Of a stretch of DNA of 64,000 nt, positions 1-11,531 are shown one piece after another (position 1 is the stretch's first letter; every line of letters starts with the position of its first letter). The stretch comes from Rouxiella chamberiensis (GTDB lineage Bacteria > Pseudomonadota > Gammaproteobacteria > Enterobacterales > Enterobacteriaceae). The notes below the pieces were generated by a model. That model was given only the letters and a program-made list of their open reading frames with translations. It searched no databases and had not been told where the DNA came from. The translations under genes and the position numbers were made by a program. The stretch covers positions 2,232,001 to 2,296,000 of the forward strand of contig NZ_CP114058.1 of NCBI RefSeq assembly GCF_026967475.1. The letters run 5' to 3'.

Positions 1-1
1 C

Positions 2-328
2 AATGAAACGCTGGTAGCCGCCGTCCGGCGGGAACTGTTCGAAGAGACCGGCATCCACGCCGCGCCGCAGGCTTTTATCGGGCTGCATCAATGGCAGGCA
101 CCCGACAACACGGCATTTTTGCGCTTTTCCTTCGTTATCGACTTGCATGAAATCGTGCCGACACATCCACAGGACAGCGATATCTCCGGTTGCCGCTGGT
201 TGAGCGCCGACGAGATATTCCGCTCCAGTCATCTGCGTTCGCCACTCGTGGCCGAAAGCATTCGTCTCTATCAGCAGAACCTGCGCTACCCGCTGTCGCT
301 GCTCGGCAATTTTAATCTGCCGTCCTGA
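2..328 (+). CDS. nudJ: NudJ phosphatase, Nudix family (5' end outside window)
   Basis: The open frame is already running at the window edge, so the N-terminus and the first glycine part of the Nudix box are missing. What remains carries the core Nudix residues RELFEETG (about nt 38-61), followed by the NudJ-typical stretches HQWQAPD and [10 protein letters not shown]. NudJ enzymes hydrolyse nucleoside di- and triphosphates and the thiamin precursor HMP-PP in the cytoplasm. The gene lies just upstream of mnmA in the same orientation, as in E. coli, with a spacing of about 150 bp. Family assignment is secure from the C-terminal two thirds; the start cannot be seen. Confidence 0.93.
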   Translation, partial: NETLVAAVRRELFEETGIHAAPQAFIGLHQWQAPDNTAFLRFSFVIDLHEIVPTHPQDSDISGCRWLSADEIFRSSHLRSPLVAESIRLYQQNLRYPLSLLGNFNLPS

Positions 329-482
329 AAGCCCGCTCCCAAGGTGTAGTGCAGCCAGGCAGGCAACGTGATAAAATTCTGCCTGCTCTTTTTATGCCCC
401 CGCAAAAAACGTCGTTGGCACGCGGCCTTCATCCTCGTGTGGATGGCGTTTTCGGGTTATGACTCTATGTTTTGGAACTGCT

Positions 483-1592
483 ATGTCAGACAACAGCCAG
501 AAAAAAGTGATCGTCGGGATGTCCGGCGGTGTCGATTCCTCGGTATCTGCCTACCTGCTGCTTCAGCAAGGTTATCAGGTCGAGGGCCTCTTTATGAAGA
601 ATTGGGAAGAGGACGACGACGAAGAATACTGCTCCGCCGCCACTGACCTTGCCGATGCGCAAGCGGTCAGCGACAAGCTGGGCATCAAGCTGCACACCAT
701 TAATTTTGCAGCCGAATACTGGGACAACGTGTTCGAACATTTCTTGCAGGAGTACAAGGCCGGCCGCACGCCAAACCCCGACATCCTGTGCAACAAAGAG
801 ATAAAGTTCAAGGCGTTCCTGGAATTTGCCGCCGAAGATCTCGGCGCAGACTACATCGCGACCGGGCACTATGTCCGTCGTCAGGATATAAACGGCCAGA
901 GCCTGCTGCTGCGCGGACTCGACGGCAACAAGGATCAAAGCTACTTCCTTTACACGCTGGGCAGCCAGCAGATTGCCAAAAGTCTGTTCCCGGTCGGTGA
1001 GCTCGAAAAGCCCGAAGTACGCCGCATTGCCGAAGAGCAGGAACTGGTTACCGCCAAAAAGAAAGATTCCACCGGGATCTGCTTTATCGGCGAGCGCAAA
1101 TTCCGCGACTTCCTCGGACGTTATCTGCCCGCGCAACCCGGCCCTATCAAAAGCGTCGACGGTCAGGACATGGGCAAGCATCAGGGCCTGATGTATCACA
1201 CGCTGGGTCAGCGTAAAGGTCTGGGCATCGGCGGTCAGAAAGACGGCGGCGAAGATCCGTGGTACGTGGTCGACAAAGACGTCGCCAACAACATACTTTA
1301 TGTTGCACAGGGCCACGAGCACCCGCGTCTGATGTCGGTGGGCTTGATTGCCCAGCAGCTGGACTGGGTCGATCGTCAGCCGATCACCGCTCCGCTGCAC
1401 TGCGTCGTGAAGACGCGCTATCGTCAGGAAGATATTCCGTGCGTGATTACGCCACTGGATGATAACCGTATCGAAGTGCGTTTCGACTCGCCGGTAGCGG
1501 CCGTGACGCCGGGTCAGTCTGCGGTGTTTTATCTGGGTGAAGTCTGCCTGGGCGGCGGTGTGATTGAACAGCGCATTCCGCTGACGCAATAA
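483..1592 (+). CDS. mnmA: tRNA-uridine 2-sulfurtransferase MnmA
   Basis: This protein of 369 aa adds the 2-thio group to the wobble uridine of tRNA Lys, Glu and Gln, using ATP and sulfur relayed through the Tus proteins. The ATP pyrophosphatase P-loop GMSGGVDSS is at residues 12-20. The two catalytic cysteines lie in NPDILCNKE (around residue 103) and STGICFIGE (around 200). An in-frame ATG at 459 exists, but the family begins MS(E/D)..KKVIVG, so 483 was chosen. Length matches the E. coli protein (368 aa). A strong hairpin terminator follows. Confidence 0.97.
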   Translation: MSDNSQKKVIVGMSGGVDSSVSAYLLLQQGYQVEGLFMKNWEEDDDEEYCSAATDLADAQAVSDKLGIKLHTINFAAEYWDNVFEHFLQEYKAGRTPNPDILCNKEIKFKAFLEFAAEDLGADYIATGHYVRRQDINGQSLLLRGLDGNKDQSYFLYTLGSQQIAKSLFPVGELEKPEVRRIAEEQELVTAKKKDSTGICFIGERKFRDFLGRYLPAQPGPIKSVDGQDMGKHQGLMYHTLGQRKGLGIGGQKDGGEDPWYVVDKDVANNILYVAQGHEHPRLMSVGLIAQQLDWVDRQPITAPLHCVVKTRYRQEDIPCVITPLDDNRIEVRFDSPVAAVTPGQSAVFYLGEVCLGGGVIEQRIPLTQ

Positions 1593-1606
1593 CGCGGCAC
1601 CTTGCC

Positions 1607-1632
1607 AACCCCGTCTTCAGGACGGGGTTTTG
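1607..1632. terminator. Bidirectional rho-independent terminator, mnmA / DUF1311 gene
   Basis: A perfect 9-bp stem (aaccccgtc / gacggggtt) with a 5-nt loop is followed by TT and a T-rich stretch. It sits between the convergent mnmA and the DUF1311 gene and could serve both. Confidence 0.85.
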
Positions 1633-1660
1633 CTTTCTGCGCGCTCTTCTCGAACGCGAA

Positions 1661-2091
1661 TCAGCCGTTTCCGCCGCTCACATCCAGACTGCCCCGGAGT
1701 ATATTCAGCTCGATGGCCTTGTTACGGATGAAATCCAGTTTGGCCTGCGCATCCACCAGCCCCCAAACGGTTCCCTGCTGCTGACGATAAAAGTTGTCCA
1801 GTGCGGTAAAATACGATTTCTGGTAGGTCAGCCAGTCCCGCTGCGACTGCACAATGCTTTTTTAACCCCAGCCGCCTGCCCTTTCAGCAATGCCTGATAC
1901 TGTACATTCAACTCTTTGTCCCATTCGGCATAGCCTTGCTGTAAACAGCTTTCGGAATCAAGTGTGGACATGGCCTTCTGCGAACACTGCTCGATTTTTT
2001 GATCGATGGCTTTGCCGGGCGTAGCAGCCTGTGCGCCGAGTGACAACAACACGGCGGCGGATCCGGCGGCGAACTTTGCTAACGTCTTCAT
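1661..2091 (-). CDS. Secreted DUF1311 / LprI-type protein (frameshifted in this sequence)
   Basis: The N-terminal part has a clear signal peptide (MKTLAKFAAGSAAVLLSLGAQA, cleavage after AQA). It is followed by two cysteines and the pattern of the lysozyme-inhibitor LprI N-terminal (DUF1311) family: an EWDKELN..YQALLKG helix, then QRDWLTYQKSYF. The reading frame is broken at an A6 run (plus-strand T run 1858-1863); one extra A restores V-K-K-S-I-V-Q-S-Q-R-D-W and gives about 143 aa. The break is therefore probably a homopolymer error. Members of this family act in the periplasm, some as lysozyme inhibitors, but the role here is unknown. It is convergent with mnmA and divergent from hflD. Confidence 0.75.
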
Positions 2092-2339
2092 CTCACCTCT
2101 CTTTTTGCCAACCCTCGAAGGCCATTTATGCGCCCGTTTTCACGAGAGTCCAGCGGTAAATAACTCGATTAGGGCCAAGTTTAGGCTATCTGTTCCATTT
2201 TATCGGCATCGCCGCCACATTCCCTGCTTTTCGGCGCTGTGTTTAGCCGCCGTTTTGTGGCATGATCTGTCGCCATTAGTGGCACCCCGCAAAAAGAGTC
2301 GCAGAACGTTGCCGTCAAACAACGCTTACAGGAGTAACC

Positions 2340-2966
2340 GTGGCCAAAAATTATTATGACATTACGCTAGCGCTGGCGGGTATGTGCCAGACTGCGCGTC
2401 TAGTTCAGCAATTGGCCCACGAAGGGACGTGCGATCGCGAAGGGATGACCGTTTCACTGCGCAGCCTGCTCGAGATGAATCCGGCGTCTACGCTTGCGGT
2501 ATTTGGCAATAACGAAGCCAATCTGAAGATGGGCCTTGAAACGCTGATGGGCGTATTGAATGCCAATCGTCAGGGACTCGGGGCCGAGCTCACGCGTTAT
2601 ACGCTGAGTCTGATGGTGCTGGAGCGCAAACTCCACGCCAAAAAGTCGTCGATGGACCAGCTCGGGCAGCGCATCGACCAGCTCGACCGCCAGTTGGCGC
2701 ACTTCGAGCTTGAGTCCGAGCAGATGATAAGTTCGCTGGCCTCGATTTATGTCGACATCGTGAGTCCGGCAGGCCCAAGAATTCAGGTGGTTGGTTCGCC
2801 AGCCATTTTGCAGAACCCACAGATTCAGGCCAAAGTTCGGGCCTTGCTGCTTGCAGGCATTCGCGCAGCAGTGTTGTGGCAGCAGGTAGGCGGTGGCCGC
2901 CTACAGCTGATGTTTTCCCGTAACCGATTGTTCGAACAGGCGAAAAGCATTCTCGCCCGTTGCTGA
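2340..2966 (+). CDS. hflD: High-frequency lysogenization protein HflD
   Basis: A protein of 208 aa, all-helical, peripheral on the inner membrane; in E. coli it binds phage lambda CII and lowers lysogenisation. The gene starts with GTG, supported by AGGAG eight bases upstream (2330-2334). Diagnostic stretches are [17 protein letters not shown] near the N-terminus, [14 protein letters not shown] in the middle and [13 protein letters not shown] near the C-terminus. Position directly before purB and after mnmA is the E. coli order, although here a small secreted-protein gene is inserted between mnmA and hflD. No defect seen. Confidence 0.95.
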   Translation: MAKNYYDITLALAGMCQTARLVQQLAHEGTCDREGMTVSLRSLLEMNPASTLAVFGNNEANLKMGLETLMGVLNANRQGLGAELTRYTLSLMVLERKLHAKKSSMDQLGQRIDQLDRQLAHFELESEQMISSLASIYVDIVSPAGPRIQVVGSPAILQNPQIQAKVRALLLAGIRAAVLWQQVGGGRLQLMFSRNRLFEQAKSILARC

Positions 2967-3004
2967 AAATCAGATTTGTGATACCCGTCGCCAGACAGGT
3001 ATGA

Positions 3005-4411
<1,407 letters not shown>

Positions 4412-4439
4412 GTGACCGCTTTCTGTTGAATCATGAGGA

Positions 4440-4471
4440 GAGAAAACATCTGTTTTCTCCCTTTTTCTTTT
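4440..4471 (+). terminator. Rho-independent terminator of purB
   Basis: A 9-bp stem gagaaaaca/tgttttctc with a 2-nt minimal loop is followed by CCTTTTTCTTTT, about 30 nt downstream of the purB stop. Confidence 0.8.
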
Positions 4472-4555
4472 ATACCTTGCCCGTTATCAAGAATCTCGAC
4501 ACATTGGCGCACTCATCTCGCACTAAAAAAATAACCTCACGTGACTTTCTTTTCT

Positions 4556-4572
4556 CGTTTATATTTCGTTTA
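4556..4572 (+). promoter_or_regulatory. PhoP box-like direct repeat upstream of phoP
   Basis: CGTTTA-5 nt-CGTTTA matches the (T/G)GTTTA-N5-(T/G)GTTTA PhoP box except for the first base of each half. It lies about 80 bp upstream of phoP, where the autoregulatory site of the E. coli phoPQ operon is found. A well-placed -10 element downstream is not obvious. Confidence 0.55.
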
Positions 4573-4648
4573 TAATTTCCCACCGCTGGTTGATAGCAGG
4601 TTTATCTTTTAACGATGATAATGAGCCCAGCCGAAACCGGAGAACATT

Positions 4649-5324
4649 ATGCGAATTTTAGTCGTTGAAGATAATGCGCTGTTGCGCCATCATCTGTCCG
4701 TGCAGTTGCGCGAGATGGGAAACCAGGTAGATTCTGCCGAAGATGCCAAAGAGGCCGACTATTTTTTGCAGGAGCATGCGCCTGATATCGCCATTGTAGA
4801 CCTCGGCCTGCCGGGTGAAGACGGATTGAGCATGATCCAGCGCTGGCGTAATCATCAGGTCAAACTGCCGATTCTGGTACTGACCGCGCGCGAAAGCTGG
4901 CAAGACAAGGTCGCGGTGCTTGAAGCCGGTGCCGACGATTACGTTACCAAGCCCTTTCATCTCGAAGAAGTGATCGCGCGGATGCAGGCCTTGATGCGCC
5001 GCAACAGCGGTCTGGCCTCGCAGGTCATCGCCCTGCCGCCGTTCGTTATCGACCTGTCGCGGCGTGAACTTACCGTCAACGAACCAGCCGGTCAAACTTA
5101 CCGCCTTCGAATACACCATTATTGAAACCCTTATCCGCAACGCCGGAAAAGTGGTAAGCAAAGACAGCCTGATGCTGCAACTTTATCCCGACGCCGAACT
5201 GCGAGAAAGTCACACCGTTGATGTGCTGATGGGCCGGTTGCGCAAGAAGTTGCAGGTCGAACATCCGCAAGAGGTGATTACTACAGTGCGCGGTCAAGGT
5301 TATCGCTTTGATATTCGGCCGTGA
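4649..5324 (+). CDS. phoP: Response regulator PhoP (one-base frameshift)
   Basis: OmpR-family response regulator that controls Mg2+ transport and lipid A modification genes. The receiver domain (residues 1-120) has the acidic pair E7/D8, phospho-acceptor D51 in IAIVDLGLP, and K101 in YVTKPFH. The winged-helix DNA-binding domain follows ([22 protein letters not shown]). The frame is broken near nt 5084: removing one C from GAACCAG gives [14 protein letters not shown], the family sequence, and a 224-aa protein. All else is intact, so I read it as a sequencing error. The stop overlaps the start of phoQ. Confidence 0.93.
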
Positions 5325-6784
5325 AATCGATGCGCAGCAAGGGTAAAAATCCTTTTTCACTGCGATCGCGCTACATGATGGCGACCGCCGCCGTTGTGCT
5401 GGCGCTGTCTCTGGCCTACGGGCTGGTGGCGGTAGTCGGGTATATGGTCAGCTTCGATAAAACGGCCTATCGCCTGCTGCGCGGAGAAAGCAATCTGTTT
5501 TTCAGCCTTGCACAGTGGCACGACAACAAACTCTCCATCAATGTCCCGCCCGATCTGGACCTGAATTTCCCGACGCTGGTGTTTATCTATGACACCCACG
5601 GCAAACTGCTGTGGGCGCAGCGGCGCGTGCCCGATCTCGAGGCGCAAATCAGCAAGTCATGGCTCAACAAGGCCGGATTTTATGACCTCGACACCGATAC
5701 GCTGACGTCGAGCGAGGTGGTCGGCAATAATCCCCGCGCGCAGGATCAACTGAAGAATTACGATGGCAACAATGCTTCCGCCATGACGCACTCGGTGGCG
5801 GTGAATACCTACGCCGCCACTTCGCGGCTTCCGGCGCTGAATATCGTGGTGATCGACAGTATTCCGCAGGAGTTGCAACACTCTGATCTGGTGTGGGAAT
5901 GGTTCAGCTATGTGTTGCTGGCCAACCTGCTGCTGGTGGTTCCCCTGCTCTGGCTGGTGGCCTACTGGAGTCTGCGCCCTATCAAGGCACTGATTGGACA
6001 GGTCGCCGAGCTTGAAACCCGGGAGCGGGAGTTGCTCGACGAACACACGCCGCTCGAACTTCGCGGGCTGGTGCGCAATCTCAACATCCTGTTAAGCAGC
6101 GAACCGCGGCCGCTATGACCGTTATCGCACCACGCTTGCCGACCTGACGCACAGCCTGAAAACGCCGCTGGCGGTGCTGCAGACGACACTGCGCTCCATG
6201 CGCAACAGCCAGCAGATGACCATCGAGAAAGCCGAACCCATAATGCTGGAACAGATAAGCCGCATCTCACAGCAGATTGGCTACTATCTGCATCGCGCCA
6301 CCTTGCGCTCCGAGCACCTGATTCTGGTGCGCGAAATCCATTCTGTTCCAGCGCTGCTCGACGGCCTCTGCTCGGCCCTGAACAAGGTTTATCAGCGCAA
6401 GGGCGTCGAGCTGACCGTGGATATCTCTCCCGAAATCACCTTTATCGGCGAAAAAACGACTTTATGGAGATTATGGGCAACGTCATCGACAATGCCTGCA
6501 AATACTGTCTGGAGTTTGTCGAAATCAGCGCGGTGCATACGGAAAACGAGCTGGTGATTCTGGTCGAAGACGACGGACCGGGCATTGCCGAAAACCAGCG
6601 TGAAATGATCTTCAAACGGGGTCAGCGCGCCGATACGCTGCGTCCGGGTCAGGGCCTCGGGCTGTCGCTCGCCAGTGAAATCATCGAGCAATATGACGGC
6701 AAAATCCTGATAGGCGAAAGCGAGTTGGGTGGCGCGAGCATGCGTATCTGCTTTGGTCAGCAATATGACAGCGATCCCTCCTGA
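5321..6784 (+). CDS. phoQ: Sensor histidine kinase PhoQ (two compensating frameshifts)
   Basis: Membrane sensor kinase partner of PhoP. It has TM1 (about residues 18-45), a periplasmic PAS-like sensor, TM2 with the conserved Asn in [15 protein letters not shown], the H-box [13 protein letters not shown] and an ATPase domain ([25 protein letters not shown]). Breaks: an extra C near 6104 (restores [12 protein letters not shown]) and a missing A in the A6 run 6451-6456 (restores [12 protein letters not shown]). The repaired length is 487 aa. The acidic patch just before [15 protein letters not shown] in E. coli, reads YDGNNAS here. The start is GTG at 5321, overlapping the phoP stop, or ATG at 5330. 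Confidence 0.92.
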
Positions 6785-6897
6785 GTTTTACGCCAATCTG
6801 CGAGCCTTATCGACGAATTGAGCGGAGATTGCCTGCGCCAGCGGCTTGATGTTCCGTTATAATCTCTGTCAGACATTAGCAATCCGTGGAATAAAAT

Positions 6898-8019
6898 ATG
6901 GATTATCAACTTGATTTAGACTGGGACGATTTCCTTGCGCGTTACTGGCAGAAGCGTCCTGTCCTGCTTAAACGCGGCTTTAAAAACTTCATCGATCCCA
7001 TCTCCCCTGATGAACTCGCGGGCCTCGCAATGGAAAACGAGGTAGACAGCCGCCTTGTAAGTCATGACAAGGGTCGCTGGCAGGTCAGCCACGGGCCTTT
7101 CGAAAGCTATGACCATCTCGGCGAGAACAACTGGTCGATTCTGGTTCAGGCCGTGGATCACTGGCATGAGCCGTCTTCACATCTGATGCGCCCTTTCCGC
7201 CAGATCCCCGACTGGCGTATGGATGATCTCATGATCTCCTTCTCGGTACCGGGCGGCGGCGTGGGTCCGCATCTCGACCAGTATGATGTGTTTATCATTC
7301 AGGGTACCGGTCGTCGCCGCTGGCGCGTTGGCGAGAAAATCCCGATGAAACAGCACACGCCGCACCCTGATTTGCTTCAGGTCGAGCCGTTTGACGCTAT
7401 CATCGACGAAGAGATGGAACCCGGCGACATTATCTATATTCCGCCCGGCTTCCCGCATGAAGGCTATTCGCTTGAAAATGCGCTGAATTATTCTGTCGGC
7501 TTCCGCGCGCCCAGCTCTCGTGAAATGGTCAGCGGCTTTGCCGACTATGTGCTTTCGCGTGAACTTGGTGGCAAGCGCTACACCGACCCCGAGTTGGTAA
7601 CCCGTGAAAACCCTGCCGAAATACAGCCGCAGGAGCTGGACGGCCTGCGCAACATGATGCTGGATCTGGTCGGCAATCCGGAACACTTCAACAGCTGGTT
7701 CGGCGAATTCATCACTCAGTCGCGCCACGAGCTTGATGTCGCGCCACCAGAGCCGCCTTATCAGCCGGGCGAAATCTATGAACTGCTGGAGTCGGGTGAA
7801 ACGCTGCAACGTCTTGGCGGGCTGCGCGTGCTCCACGTTGGCAACCGCTGCTATGTCAACGGTGAACCTATGGTAACCGAGCATATCAAGGCCGCCGATG
7901 CGCTGAGCCGCAGTCTGATTGTCACCCACGACATGCTCGGCGACGCGCTGGAAGATCCCTCTTTCCTTGCCATGCTGTGTGCGTTTATCAACAACGGTTA
8001 CTGGTACTTTAACGATTAA
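6898..8019 (+). CDS. roxA: 50S ribosomal protein L16 arginine 3-hydroxylase RoxA
   Basis: A 373-aa JmjC-type 2-oxoglutarate/Fe(II) oxygenase (YcfD in E. coli) that hydroxylates Arg81 of ribosomal protein L16 in an oxygen-dependent manner. The iron triad is visible as HLD in GPHLDQYDVF (about residues 125-127) and the distal His in PPGFPHEGYS (about 187). The C-terminal winged-helix region common to ribosomal oxygenases follows. It lies downstream of phoPQ and is convergent with pepT, sharing a hairpin terminator. No defect seen. Confidence 0.96.
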   Translation: MDYQLDLDWDDFLARYWQKRPVLLKRGFKNFIDPISPDELAGLAMENEVDSRLVSHDKGRWQVSHGPFESYDHLGENNWSILVQAVDHWHEPSSHLMRPFRQIPDWRMDDLMISFSVPGGGVGPHLDQYDVFIIQGTGRRRWRVGEKIPMKQHTPHPDLLQVEPFDAIIDEEMEPGDIIYIPPGFPHEGYSLENALNYSVGFRAPSSREMVSGFADYVLSRELGGKRYTDPELVTRENPAEIQPQELDGLRNMMLDLVGNPEHFNSWFGEFITQSRHELDVAPPEPPYQPGEIYELLESGETLQRLGGLRVLHVGNRCYVNGEPMVTEHIKAADALSRSLIVTHDMLGDALEDPSFLAMLCAFINNGYWYFND

Positions 8020-8032
8020 GCCCGTGTTGTCC

Positions 8033-8065
8033 GAGGCCTCCCTGAACAAGGAGGCCTCTTCTTTC
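8033..8065. terminator. Hairpin terminator between roxA and pepT
   Basis: A perfect 9-bp stem gaggcctcc/ggaggcctc with an 8-nt loop and TTCTTT tail lies between the convergent genes. Confidence 0.75.
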
Positions 8066-9298
8066 AGCGTTTTGCGCGCTCTGCGGTCAGCTCCGCAATC
8101 TTCATGATTACCGCCACGGCGCTCTCCATTCCTTCAAGCGTAATGAACTCGTGTTTACCGTGGAAGTTGTAGCCACCGGCAAAGATATTCGGGCAGGGCA
8201 AACCACGAAATGACAGCTGTGAACCGTCTGTGCCGCCGCGAATCGGCTTGATTATCGGGGTAATATCGCAATCTTTCATCGCCTGCTCGGCAATGGCAAT
8301 GATATGCGGATGCTCGGCCACCTTGTCGCGCATGTTGAAATAGGAATCGCTCAGCGTCACCTCGACCGAAACCAGTCACGATGCAACCCCTGACTCAACT
8401 GCTGCGCAATGTCGCGCATCTTTTGTTTACGCGCCTCGAATGCCGCCGTGTCGAAATCACGAATAATGTAGTGCATCTCGGTGCGTTCAACGTTGCCCTT
8501 GATCCCGGTCAGGTGATAGAAACCTTCATAACCTTCTGTATTTTCAGGTGTTTCCTCGGCGGGTAAGGCGGCGTGAAAACGCGTGGCCAGCGACATCGCA
8601 TTCACCATCACGCCTTTGGCACTGCCCGGATGCACATTATTCCCGACAATATTGACCGTTGCCGACGCCGCGTTGAAGTTTTCGAACTCCAGTTCACCCA
8701 CGGCGCTGCCGTCCACCGTATACGCCCAGTCGGCGGCAAAATGCTCGACATCGAACGACTGCGCGCCTGTGCCGATTTCTTCATCCGGAGAAAAGGCAAT
8801 GCGCACCTTGCCGTGCGGAACATCGCTGTTTTTCAGTCGCACCATCGCGGTGACGATTTCCGCGATCCCGGCTTTGTCATCGGCACCCAGCAGCGTTTTG
8901 CCATCCGTGGTGATCAACGTTTTACCGTGCATGCTGTGCAGCACGGGGAACATCTCGGGAGAAAGGCAATCTTCGCCATCGCCGAGGGCAATATCGCCCC
9001 CGCGATAGTTCTCGACTATCTGCGGATTGACATTGCGCCCCGTAAAATCGGGTGCCGTGTCGAGGTGAGAGATAAAACCGACAGTCGGCACCGGCCAGCT
9101 TACATTGGCGGGCAACGTCGCTACCACGCAGCCTTTTGGCGTAATGGTGACGTCACTCAACCCTAGCGTGGTCAGCTCGTCGCGGAGAATCTCGGCAAAA
9201 CGACGCTGCCCTTCCGTGCTCGGAATGGTTTTCGCGTTGGGTTTGGATTGGGTATCGATGGAAACATAATGAAGGAAGCGTTCTAGCAACTTGTCCAT
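8064..9298 (-). CDS. pepT: Peptidase T, tripeptidase (one-base frameshift)
   Basis: Zinc aminotripeptidase of the M20B family acting in the cytoplasm on N-terminal residues of tripeptides. Metal ligands and catalytic residues are recognisable: [33 protein letters not shown] and the final HGKHEF. The frame breaks near nt 8366: one missing base in the coding-strand string TTTCGGTC restores [21 protein letters not shown] and a 411-aa protein, the family length. It is convergent with roxA. In E. coli potABCD lies next to pepT; here cobB is the neighbour instead. Confidence 0.92.
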
Positions 9299-9397
9299 AA
9301 TCGGGCATCCTCAGGAAACAGAAAGGTAGTATGCGCAGCTTGAATTTAATTGATGTTGCGTCAGGTCATGCATAGGCGCAATCCCTGACGCGCTGAC

Positions 9398-10228
9398 TTA
9401 TCGCCAGTCGTCGCTCTTTCGACTTAAAAAGGCGTGAACGAATTCGGGAACCACGGTACTGGCAAGGCCGTAGATGCGCTCGTCGAACTGGCTTTCAACC
9501 TGGCTCGGCTCCAGGTTAAGCTCGAAGGTATGCGCGCCCTGAATATGGGCTTCATGCACAAATCCTGCGGCCGGATAGACATGTCCCGACGTGCCGATGG
9601 CGATAAAGAAATCCGCCTTGGCCAGGGCGCTGTAGATTTCGTCCATGCGAACCGGCATTTCGCCGAACCACACGACGTGCGGGCGCAGTGGCGCCGGAAA
9701 CTGGCAGCAGTGGCAACGATCGTTTACCGTCAGATCCGTGGTCCAGTCAAACACCTGCCCCGACACGGTACAGCGCACTTTCATCAGCTCGCCGTGCATG
9801 TGCAGCACGCGAGAGCTGCCGGCACGCTCGTGAAGGTTGTCGATATTTTGCGTCACCAGCAGGAAATTGTCGCCCAGGGCATCTTCAAGCACGGCGAGCG
9901 CATGGTGCGCGGCATTGGGCTTGATGGAGTCTTCCTGCAACTGCTGGCGACGCGCATTGTAAAACGCCTGAACCAGCTCGGGATCGCGGCGATAACCTTC
10001 GGGTGTAGCGACATCTTCGACCTTATGTTCCTCCCAGAGTCCATCCGCCGCACGGAAAGTGCGGATCCCGGACTCGGCCGAAATACCGGCACCGGTGAGC
10101 ACCACCACGTAAGGTCGTTTCAATTCAGCCGCCGCCATGCTGTCGCGATGAAAGATATTCGACCGAAAACGCTGATGGCGTATGCGCTTGTTTTTGCGAA
10201 ATCGTCGCAGACGATGGTGTGTGCGCAT
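9398..10228 (-). CDS. cobB: NAD-dependent protein deacylase CobB (sirtuin)
   Basis: A 276-aa class III sirtuin that removes acetyl and succinyl groups from lysine using NAD+. Rossmann motif [14 protein letters not shown], the FYNARR motif whose Tyr/Arg define desuccinylase activity, [11 protein letters not shown], catalytic His in HMHGEL and zinc cysteines (RC and CHCC) are all present. The basic N-terminal extension ([18 protein letters not shown]) resembles the longer E. coli isoform. ATG 10228 is preferred over GTG 10234 because AAGGAG lies eight bases upstream of it. It is only about 40 bp downstream of lolE; the nagK gene usual in between is missing. Confidence 0.95.
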   Translation of the reverse strand: MRTHHRLRRFRKNKRIRHQRFRSNIFHRDSMAAAELKRPYVVVLTGAGISAESGIRTFRAADGLWEEHKVEDVATPEGYRRDPELVQAFYNARRQQLQEDSIKPNAAHHALAVLEDALGDNFLLVTQNIDNLHERAGSSRVLHMHGELMKVRCTVSGQVFDWTTDLTVNDRCHCCQFPAPLRPHVVWFGEMPVRMDEIYSALAKADFFIAIGTSGHVYPAAGFVHEAHIQGAHTFELNLEPSQVESQFDERIYGLASTVVPEFVHAFLSRKSDDWR

Positions 10229-10267
10229 TTTCACCGCTCCTTGTCGTGATTCTTACTCTGACTGTAG

Positions 10268-11531
10268 TCATAGGAATCGATTACTGCCCCCGCTCAATAC
10301 GCGGGCCGGGTCGATACGGCTGGCGCGACGCGCCGGATACCAGCTTGCGATAAGGCTCAACACCAACGCCGTCGCCAATACGCTTGCCACATCTATCCAA
10401 TGCAGTTCCGAAGGTAAAAAATCGATGAAATAAATATCGCCGGAGAGGAATTTATGCCCCGTCAGCTTCTGCAATGCATTAATGATATTCGTCAATTGTA
10501 ACGACGCAATGACGCCTATCACCACTCCGCACACGCTGCCGACCAGTCCGGCCATAAGCCCGTACCAGATAAATACCGCGCGGATCAAACCGTCTTTGGC
10601 ACCCAGCGTGCGTAACACCGCGATATCGCTGCTTTTATCCTTTACCGCCATGACAAGGGTCGAGACGATATTAAAACAGGCAACGCCAATCACCAGCACC
10701 ATCGCCAGATACATAATGGCGCGGATCATCTGGATATCTCGATACATATAACCGTAAGTGCCTATCCAACTGCTAATGTAAACGTAGGCTTTTGTGACCT
10801 CTCCCGCATCACGCACCAGCTTGTTGGCAGCAAAAACATCGTTAACCTTGATGTCGATTCCGGTAATGCTGGTGCCCATGTCCTGATACTGCTGCGCATC
10901 GGCCAGCGGAATCAGCGCCATGCTGTGGTCAAGTTGTCCGCTCAGTTGCAGAATGCCGGTGACATGCAGGCGGATCCTTTTGGGCTGCAACAGTTTCATT
11001 TCAGGGTCACTGTTCGGGATCATCACGGTGACATAGCCGCCCTGCCTGACGTTTCAGCGCATCGGCGACGCCCTTGCCCAGAATTATCTGCTGTTCACCG
11101 GCCTTGAAGTTCTGCCAGGCATCACCCTGCACAAACCGCGGCACCGCGCTGATACGCCCTTCCTGATCGGGAGAGACGCCCTTGACCTGCAGGGCGCGCA
11201 GCTTGGCACCATTTTCAACCAGACCACTAAACTGGATATACGGCGCAGCGGCAACGATGCCCGGCACCTTCTCGACGCGATCGATAACCCCCTGCCAGCC
11301 GTTGAACGGTTGATTGACAGGGCTAATCTGACCATGAGGCACTACGGCCAGCACGCGGTCTTTCAGCTCGCGCTCAAAGCCGTTCATCGCGCTCAGGCCG
11401 ACAATCAGTACCGCAACGCCGAGCGCAATACCCAGCGTCGAAATCACGGAAATCAGCGACACCATGCCGCCGCCGCGTCGGCCACGGCTAAAGCGCAGGC
11501 CGATAAGAAGAGAGAATGGCATGGCTGACAT
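10268..11531 (-). CDS. lolE: Lipoprotein-releasing permease subunit LolE (one-base frameshift)
   Basis: Inner-membrane subunit of the LolCDE ABC transporter, which extracts outer-membrane lipoproteins and hands them to LolA. It has one N-terminal TM ([18 protein letters not shown]), a large periplasmic domain, and three C-terminal TMs around [20 protein letters not shown]. An extra base near nt 11051 (coding strand AAAC|GTC) breaks the frame; removing it gives [18 protein letters not shown], the family sequence. Since LolE is essential in E. coli, this is most likely an error. The ATG overlaps the lolD stop by one base. Confidence 0.92.

Noticed and set aside
486..1589. 367-codon open frame antisense to mnmA
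   Set aside because: Exactly covers mnmA on the other strand and has no independent support.
2006..2359. 117-codon open frame upstream of hflD
   Set aside because: Overlaps the 5' end of the DUF1311 gene and the hflD promoter region; no ribosome site or family match.
9299..9397. FNR-type site upstream of pepT
   Set aside because: Only one good half site (ATCAA) is visible; the other half deviates at several positions, so I do not call it.
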